Under the pieces are notes generated by a model. That model made no database searches. It saw nothing but the letters and a program-made list of their open reading frames with translations, and was not told where the DNA came from. From an uncultured Carnobacterium sp. (GTDB lineage: Bacteria > Bacillota > Bacilli > Lactobacillales > Aerococcaceae): DNA of 10,663 nt. The position numbers and the translations under genes are program-made. Shown piece by piece: positions 6,704-10,663 of the stretch. The stretch spans positions 1 to 10,663 of the forward strand of contig CALJSD010000038.1 in the NCBI GenBank assembly GCA_937976325.1. The letters are read 5' to 3'. Within the stretch, counting starts at the first letter, position 1, and each line of letters begins with the position of its first letter.

Positions 6704-7318
6704 ATGAGAGATGCAAAAGAATCGGAAGTGCGCCGTTTAGAAATTATGAATGCAGCAATGCAGCTCTTTATGGAAAAAGGGTATACAAATACAACTACCC
6801 AAGATATTGTGGATAAGGTCAATATATCAAGAGGGTTATTGTACTATCACTTTAAAAATAAAGAAGATATCTTATATTGTCTTGTCGAACAGTATTCGGA
6901 GAAATTATTAAAAGATATTTATCAGATTACATTTTCAAAAGATAAATCTGCAATAGAAAAAGTGAGAGGATTTATTGAAGCAACAATTATTTCTTCAGAA
7001 CGAATTTCCGTCGAGGGGACTGAATTACAAAAGACCGTTGATTTAGAAGAAAATCGCTATATGATTGATAAATTATCTCATAAACTCATCAAAAAATTGA
7101 CAATCTATTTTGAAAAGATCATTCAACAAGGGATAGAAGAGCAATCCTTTTTGGTTCAATATCCTTTGGAGACAGCGGAATTTTTGATGACAGCTTATGT
7201 GTTTGTCTCTAATAATATGAGTATGAAATATAGTGACAAAGAATCATTGGACGATTATTTAAGTGCCTATAAGATTATTTTAGAGAGAACTCTAAACGCC
7301 AAAAATTTATTCGATTAA
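6704..7318 (+). CDS. TetR-family transcriptional repressor of the adjacent ABC exporter
   Basis: It has 204 residues, normal for TetR. The N-terminal DNA-binding domain spans about residues 10-58, with a clear helix-turn-helix TTTQDIVDKVNISRGLLYYHF (30-50) followed by KNKEDIL. The rest is a helical ligand-binding and dimerisation domain without recognisable ligand specificity. The start is fixed by AGGAGG (6692-6697), six bases before ATG. The gene lies upstream of and co-directional with an ABC ATPase/permease pair, and matching palindromes lie before both transcription units. I infer that it represses itself and the exporter and is released by a ligand, probably the exported compound or one linked to it. 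TetR family membership is seen; the targets are inferred from the operators. Confidence 0.92.
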   Translation: MRDAKESEVRRLEIMNAAMQLFMEKGYTNTTTQDIVDKVNISRGLLYYHFKNKEDILYCLVEQYSEKLLKDIYQITFSKDKSAIEKVRGFIEATIISSERISVEGTELQKTVDLEENRYMIDKLSHKLIKKLTIYFEKIIQQGIEEQSFLVQYPLETAEFLMTAYVFVSNNMSMKYSDKESLDDYLSAYKIILERTLNAKNLFD

Positions 7319-7331
7319 ATTGAAATTATAG

Positions 7332-7363
7332 TACCGATAGCGTAAGAAATTGTGCTATCGGTA
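7332..7363 (+). promoter_or_regulatory. Hairpin without U-tail between tetR and the ABC genes
   Basis: A 10-bp perfect stem, TACCGATAGC (7332-7341) with GCTATCGGTA (7354-7363), with a 12-base loop. AAAATTTAAA follows instead of a T-run, so it is not a standard intrinsic terminator. It could adjust read-through or mRNA stability between regulator and transporter. Confidence 0.55.
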
Positions 7364-7380
7364 AAATTTAAAACCAAAAC

Positions 7381-7393
7381 TGACAATTTGTCA
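7381..7393. promoter_or_regulatory. Operator O2: TGACA-ATT-TGTCA before the ABC operon
   Basis: A perfect 5-bp inverted repeat with a 3-bp centre, identical to O1 except for one central base (A for G). It ends two bases before the AGGAGG of the ATPase gene, downstream of any promoter I would expect, so a bound repressor could act as a roadblock or cooperate with O1. No convincing promoter lies between tetR and O2. Confidence 0.7.
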
Positions 7394-7408
7394 ACAGGAG
7401 GTATAAAT

Positions 7409-8152
7409 ATGTTAGAAATCCGAAATTTCACTAAAAGTTACGGGGAAAAGAAAGCAGTAGAGGGTATTTCTTTATCCATTCACTCAGGGGATATATATGG
7501 CTTTATTGGAGCGAATGGTGCAGGTAAAACGACAACGATTAAGGCGGTAGTCGGCATTCATGACTTTGATGGCGGAGAAATTATGATTGGAGGACATTCG
7601 ATTAAGAAGGATCCAATTGCATGCAAAAAAATGATGGCCTATATCCCAGATAACCCTGATTTATATGAACATTTAACGGGCGCTCAATATATCCATTTTA
7701 TTGCAGATATATTTGAGGTTCCAACAGAAATCAGAGAAGAAAAAATTAAAAAATATGCAGAAGTATTTCATATGACCAAAAATCTATCTAGAGTCATTTC
7801 AACCTACTCGCATGGGATGAAGCAAAGGACTGCTATTATTGCTGCATTAGTCCATTCACCAAAATTATTAATTTTAGATGAGCCATTTGTCGGATTGGAT
7901 CCTCAAGCAGCTTTTGAGTTAAAAAAAATAATGAAAGAGTGTGTTTCAGAAGGAGGCGCCATCTTCTTTTCTACTCACGTATTAGATGTAGCGGAGAAAT
8001 TATGTAATAAAATTGCTGTGATAAAAAATGGAAAGATTATTTGTAGCGGGGATACGAATGAAGTTAAAGGGAATCAGTCACTAGAATCATTTTTTATGGA
8101 GGTACAAGATTATGAGCAAAATGATGACTTTAATGAATGCTCAAATGAATAA
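7409..8152 (+). CDS. ABC transporter ATP-binding protein
   Basis: Cytoplasmic ATPase that powers the permease encoded next. It has 247 residues from ATG 7409. That start is chosen because AGGAGG (7396-7401) lies seven bases upstream and the domain begins at once (MLEIRNFTKSYG). The frame stays open to an ATG at 7352, but that would add 19 unrelated residues encoded across a hairpin and the operator. Motifs: Walker A GANGAGKT (34-41), signature YSHGMKQ (133-139), Walker B LLILDEP (153-159), D-loop GLDP (162-165) and H-loop His190 (FSTH). The Q-loop region reads YIPDNPDLYEHLT, as in the EcsA/YxlF-like group of ABC-2 exporters. It overlaps the permease gene by 41 bases. Confidence 0.95.
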   Translation: MLEIRNFTKSYGEKKAVEGISLSIHSGDIYGFIGANGAGKTTTIKAVVGIHDFDGGEIMIGGHSIKKDPIACKKMMAYIPDNPDLYEHLTGAQYIHFIADIFEVPTEIREEKIKKYAEVFHMTKNLSRVISTYSHGMKQRTAIIAALVHSPKLLILDEPFVGLDPQAAFELKKIMKECVSEGGAIFFSTHVLDVAEKLCNKIAVIKNGKIICSGDTNEVKGNQSLESFFMEVQDYEQNDDFNECSNE

Positions 8153-9668
8153 TTTCATTCCTATTAATGAGATAAAAGAAAGAGGAAGTAAAAAACAAAC
8201 GTCCATTGCTATCTCTTTTTTTGGAATACTGACTTTGTTTCTATTTGTTGCAGTATATAATTTATTTACCGCCCAGACATTAGTGCAGATGGGTCAGGGA
8301 GAATTAATTCCTGCATATATGGTATCAGTTTCTAGTTTTTCAATCCTCTTCTTAACCATCTTCTATTCCAATAGTATTTTATTTGATAGCCGAGATTTGG
8401 ATATACTTTTATCCTTACCTATAAAGAATTCAGATATTATTACTAGCAAATTCTTATTTATCTACTTATTAAATGTCTTAATCGGACTAGTTTTTACGTT
8501 GCCGGGTGGAATAATTTGGATACAAAACGAGGGGCAACCTGTTTTCTCTATTGTTCTCTATTTTTGTTCAATGTTTATGGTTCCTTTCATTCCGATGTGT
8601 CTCGCCTCTATATTGGGGATTGGGATAGTGGTTACTTCGTCTAGATTTAAACACAAAAAGTATATGTCCATTATATTCGCATTTTTAGTACTTGGAGGAA
8701 TCGGCTTTTTTGCAGCGATAGCGATGAATTCTGGAGATAAAGGCAGTAGCGTAGGAGTCATTCTTGCAAAGCAAATCATGCAATTATATCCTCTTTCTCA
8801 ATTTTTTGTTCACCAAATACAGAGTGAGGTAGGAATGAGTGTATTTATCTTTCTTTCTATAGTGGTTTTTGTAGCTTTTATAAAAATTGTTTCGAAAAAC
8901 TATAGTCAACTGCACTTGTTGTCTAGAAGGGAGACAAAATATGTCTGTTCGAGCACTTCTTATCAGCAAAAATCGGTGTTCTTAGCTTTGTATCAAAAGG
9001 AAATGGGAAGATTTTTTAGCTCGTATATGACTGTCTTAAACGCAGGACTTGGAGTGGTTTTATTGTGCGCATTTAGCATCTTTTTATTGTTCAATTCTGT
9101 GGAGCAAATTAAAGAGAGTTCAGGGGTGGAAAATATAACAGAATATATTGCTACTTTTGCTCCTCTTTTTATTGCTTCGATGCTTTCACTTAGTTGTCCT
9201 GCTGCGTCATCAATTTCTTTAGAGGGTAGAAATATATGGATATTACAAACTTCTCCAGTAAAGATAAAGACCATCCTAAATGCGAAGATAGCTTTGACGC
9301 TTACACTACACTTTATAGGGTACATGCTTTCGATTCTTATTTTTCTCTTTAAAATGGAGATGGATAGTATGCAATTCTTTAATCTTGTTTTTGTACCTGT
9401 ATGCTATTCTGTTTTTATAACAATAGTGGGAATATTTTTTAATAAAAAATATCCAAATTATGACTGGGATAACGAAATGATAATTGTAAAACAGAGCCTA
9501 CCTGTTATTGTAACGGCACTGGTGGGGGCCATTTCTTTAATGATGCCAATATTCCTCAATTGGTTATTCCATCTTCAAATGATTTATGTCCTGCCAATCA
9601 TATCGATGGGGTTAGTAGTGATGAGTTTGATGATGTATCACAAAATGAGTCAATCCAATTTAATTTAA
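8112..9668 (+). CDS. ABC-2-type exporter permease, large (518 aa)
   Basis: Membrane component of the exporter. It has about 12 predicted helices, roughly at residues 31-52, 70-91, 114-136, 147-173, 184-205, 242-262, 308-328, 345-363, 393-414, 424-443, 463-484 and 489-508; two six-helix halves in one chain would form a full channel with an ATPase dimer. Each half carries a similar cytoplasmic motif, DLDILLSLPIK (about 95-105) and GRNIWILQTSPVK (about 372-384), which suggests internal duplication. The N-terminus (MMTLMNAQMNNFIPINEIKERGSKK) fits Firmicute permeases of this size. The start is backed by TGGAGG (8097-8102), nine bases before ATG 8112, inside the ATPase gene, so translation is coupled. 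The substrate is unknown; peptide or lipid-like toxins are plausible. Confidence 0.88.
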   Translation: MSKMMTLMNAQMNNFIPINEIKERGSKKQTSIAISFFGILTLFLFVAVYNLFTAQTLVQMGQGELIPAYMVSVSSFSILFLTIFYSNSILFDSRDLDILLSLPIKNSDIITSKFLFIYLLNVLIGLVFTLPGGIIWIQNEGQPVFSIVLYFCSMFMVPFIPMCLASILGIGIVVTSSRFKHKKYMSIIFAFLVLGGIGFFAAIAMNSGDKGSSVGVILAKQIMQLYPLSQFFVHQIQSEVGMSVFIFLSIVVFVAFIKIVSKNYSQLHLLSRRETKYVCSSTSYQQKSVFLALYQKEMGRFFSSYMTVLNAGLGVVLLCAFSIFLLFNSVEQIKESSGVENITEYIATFAPLFIASMLSLSCPAASSISLEGRNIWILQTSPVKIKTILNAKIALTLTLHFIGYMLSILIFLFKMEMDSMQFFNLVFVPVCYSVFITIVGIFFNKKYPNYDWDNEMIIVKQSLPVIVTALVGAISLMMPIFLNWLFHLQMIYVLPIISMGLVVMSLMMYHKMSQSNLI

Positions 9669-9682
9669 AAGGGGGATAAAAA

Positions 9683-9868
9683 ATGAAAGATATACTTGTG
9701 CTTGTTTTTATGGTGATAGTTATTTATATTATTTGCTTGTTTTTACCGAATTCAATACCTATTCATTTTGATTTTAGAGGTAATGCAGATATGTATGTTA
9801 ATAAATTTTTTCTACTATTTGCGATAATTATTCCCTATTCAGCATATTGGAAATTCTTTAGAAAATAA
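9683..9868 (+). CDS. Small DUF1648 / SdpI-like membrane protein, 61 aa
   Basis: A short membrane protein with helix 1 at about residues 3-24, the segment SIPIHFDFRGNADMYVNKF, then helix 2 at about 43-57. The pattern IPIHFxxxGxxDxxxxK is the DUF1648 core found at the N-terminus of SdpI-type immunity proteins and related multi-spanning proteins, which are usually much longer (roughly 150-210 residues). Here the frame stops soon after the core, and the terminator stem begins about ten bases later, so the SdpI-like helices are absent. A good ribosome-binding site (AAAAGGGGG, 9667-9675) lies seven bases before ATG, and the gap from the permease is 14 bases, so it is the last gene of the ABC operon. 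It is either a genuine mini-protein or a truncated remnant. Confidence 0.75.
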   Translation: MKDILVLVFMVIVIYIICLFLPNSIPIHFDFRGNADMYVNKFFLLFAIIIPYSAYWKFFRK

Positions 9869-9876
9869 ATTAACGA

Positions 9877-9911
9877 AAAAACTCCGGCTGGGATTCCAGT
9901 CGGAGTTTCTT
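9877..9911. terminator. Bidirectional intrinsic terminator
   Basis: A 13-bp stem, AAACTCCGGCTGG (9879-9891) with CCAGTCGGAGTTT (9896-9908), has one G-U pair and a GATT loop. The T-run is modest on the plus strand (TTTCTT) and good on the minus strand (TTTTTCG). It serves the ABC operon from the left and the convergent acetyltransferase gene from the right. Confidence 0.9.
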
Positions 9912-9916
9912 GCAGT

Positions 9917-10471
9917 CTAAAAGGTTTCGATGTAGTGTTCAGAGTTTTCTTGCCACAATTCGGGATTGAAGCGAGCTTTCTCAGGGTTGAGAATCATATG
10001 GTATAGGCGGACCGTGCTTCCGTGTGGAATGTCATAAGAGTGCTCGTATAAGAATCCGATGCGTTTGGCGAAGTCGCATGAGTCTGTGTGCGTACTTTCT
10101 ACTTTTAAATAGAGCTCTGAGATGTCCTGCTCAATAAGGTACGGATGTAATAATTGAAAGGCTTCAATTAAAATGTCACGGTGCCAGTATTCTTCGAGCA
10201 GCGCGAAATCCAATAGATGACTTTGGTCTGTGGAGACTTTCATAAAGCCAATTGGCAGGTCGTAATTCTTCATTTCAATCATAAAAAAGTACGGATCGTT
10301 GTCCATTAGGTGTGTATAAAAGTTCTCTGCATTTAAATGAGACGTTGCAGATACCCATGGAAGATTAGACGTTGCTAGTGGGTCGGTTAGCAATGACTGA
10401 ACAATCTCCATGTCAGTTTCGTGAAAGGGCCTTAGAGAGATACGTTGTGATGCTAGTGTAGGTACGTTCAT
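9917..10471 (-). CDS. GNAT-family N-acetyltransferase (RimJ/RimL-like)
   Basis: It has 184 residues. The N-terminus RISLRPFHETDMEIV (10-24) is typical of the RimJ/RimL-like Acetyltransf_3 group, which moves an acetyl group from acetyl-CoA to an amine on proteins or small molecules. A central strand IGFMKV (74-79) and the C-terminal FAKRIGF (134-140) fit the GNAT fold. The acetyl-CoA pyrophosphate loop, normally Q/R-x-x-G-x-G/A, is replaced by EEYWHRDILIEA (93-104) with no glycine, so activity may be altered. The start is supported by AAAGGGGGT upstream of ATG 10471 (minus strand), and a good promoter precedes it. It is convergent with the ABC operon and not part of it. The substrate is unknown. 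Confidence 0.88.
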   Translation of the reverse strand: MNVPTLASQRISLRPFHETDMEIVQSLLTDPLATSNLPWVSATSHLNAENFYTHLMDNDPYFFMIEMKNYDLPIGFMKVSTDQSHLLDFALLEEYWHRDILIEAFQLLHPYLIEQDISELYLKVESTHTDSCDFAKRIGFLYEHSYDIPHGSTVRLYHMILNPEKARFNPELWQENSEHYIETF

Positions 10472-10497
10472 AATCGCTACCCCCTTTCTCTACCTGC

Positions 10498-10526
10498 ATT
10501 ATAGTAGTAAAAATCAGGAAAGTAAA
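10498..10526 (-). promoter_or_regulatory. Sigma-A promoter of the acetyltransferase gene
   Basis: On the minus strand, the -35 TTTACT (complement of 10521-10526), a 17-base spacer and a perfect -10 TATAAT (complement of 10498-10503). It lies about 27 bases upstream of the start codon, with the ribosome-binding site (complement of 10479-10487) in between. Confidence 0.78.
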
Positions 10527-10663
10527 GAGGAAGAATTGCGTTTACAACAATAATGAAAAGGGTTCCGAAATTCTCTGAAAAGAACGGAAAATTTCCTAAT
10601 TGTATGGTAGAAGCTGTCAAATTCTGCCGTCATTTTTTATAGTGACTTTTGTCATGGTGAGTC

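Noticed and set aside
7332..7363. Terminator of tetR
   Set aside because: The stem is perfect but is followed by AAAATTTAAA rather than a T-run, so I list it only as a hairpin.
7380..7407. Promoter CTGACA - 16 bases - TATAAA overlapping O2
   Set aside because: Both hexamers match well, but the start site would fall after the ATPase start codon, leaving the gene without its ribosome-binding site.
7485..7690. Missing Q-loop glutamine in the ATPase as evidence of inactivity
   Set aside because: The YIPDNPDLYEHLT form resembles what I recall of EcsA/YxlF-like ATPases, and Walker A, Walker B, signature and H-loop are intact.
10615..10654. Promoter (TGTCAA/TATAGT) and a third operator-like palindrome TGAC-TTTT-GTCA near the right edge
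   Set aside because: The -35 match is poor, the palindrome has different spacing from O1/O2 (4 rather than 5 bases between TGAC and GTCA), and no gene is visible downstream before the window ends.

Overview
The window looks like a chromosomal piece of a low-GC Gram-positive bacterium. The evidence is AAGGAGG-type ribosome-binding sites, an LPXTG sortase signal, T-rich intrinsic terminators, sigma-A-type promoters, and a Bacilli-like gene set (xpt-pbuX, metG, brnQ). A lactic-acid coccus (Lactobacillales, perhaps Carnobacteriaceae or Granulicatella-like) is my best guess, at low confidence.

Layout. At 1-229 is the C-terminal end of an LPXTG-anchored surface protein with its terminator. At 240-2331 is the xanthine salvage operon xpt-pbuX, with candidate PurR boxes, a promoter, a stop/start TAATG overlap and a terminator. 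At 2332-2753 is a gene-free stretch dominated by a roughly 190-bp branched palindromic element (element A). At 2754-4899 is metG, with an extended -10 promoter and a terminator-like hairpin that directly abuts the brnQ ribosome-binding site. brnQ (4914-6257) encodes a branched-chain amino acid carrier. At 6258-6656 is a second gene-free stretch with a second branched palindrome (element B) and a decayed relative (element C). At 6657-9911 is a more AT-rich accessory module: a TetR regulator, an ABC ATPase, a large ABC-2-type permease and a 61-residue DUF1648/SdpI-like protein, ending in a bidirectional terminator. At 9917-10526 a GNAT acetyltransferase with its own promoter lies on the minus strand. 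The last roughly 137 bases hold no gene I can support.

Two points stand out. First, a near-identical 13-bp palindrome, TGACA-N3-TGTCA, occurs exactly twice. One copy overlaps the -35 of the tetR promoter and the other lies just upstream of the ABC ATPase ribosome-binding site. This points to a self-regulated transporter switch, with TetR repressing both itself and the exporter. The transporter operon is tightly coupled (a 41-nt gene overlap, then a 14-nt gap). Its SdpI-like small protein suggests a role in export of, or immunity to, a membrane-active peptide or toxin; that role is inference.

Second, three intergenic elements share the terminal motif GATGATT or its decayed form, the core AGAATCCG(C/T)AAG near the right arm, and an arm-plus-internal-hairpin architecture. 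They appear to be a dispersed structured repeat family, possibly non-autonomous mobile elements. I could not search any database, so whether the family is already named is unknown.
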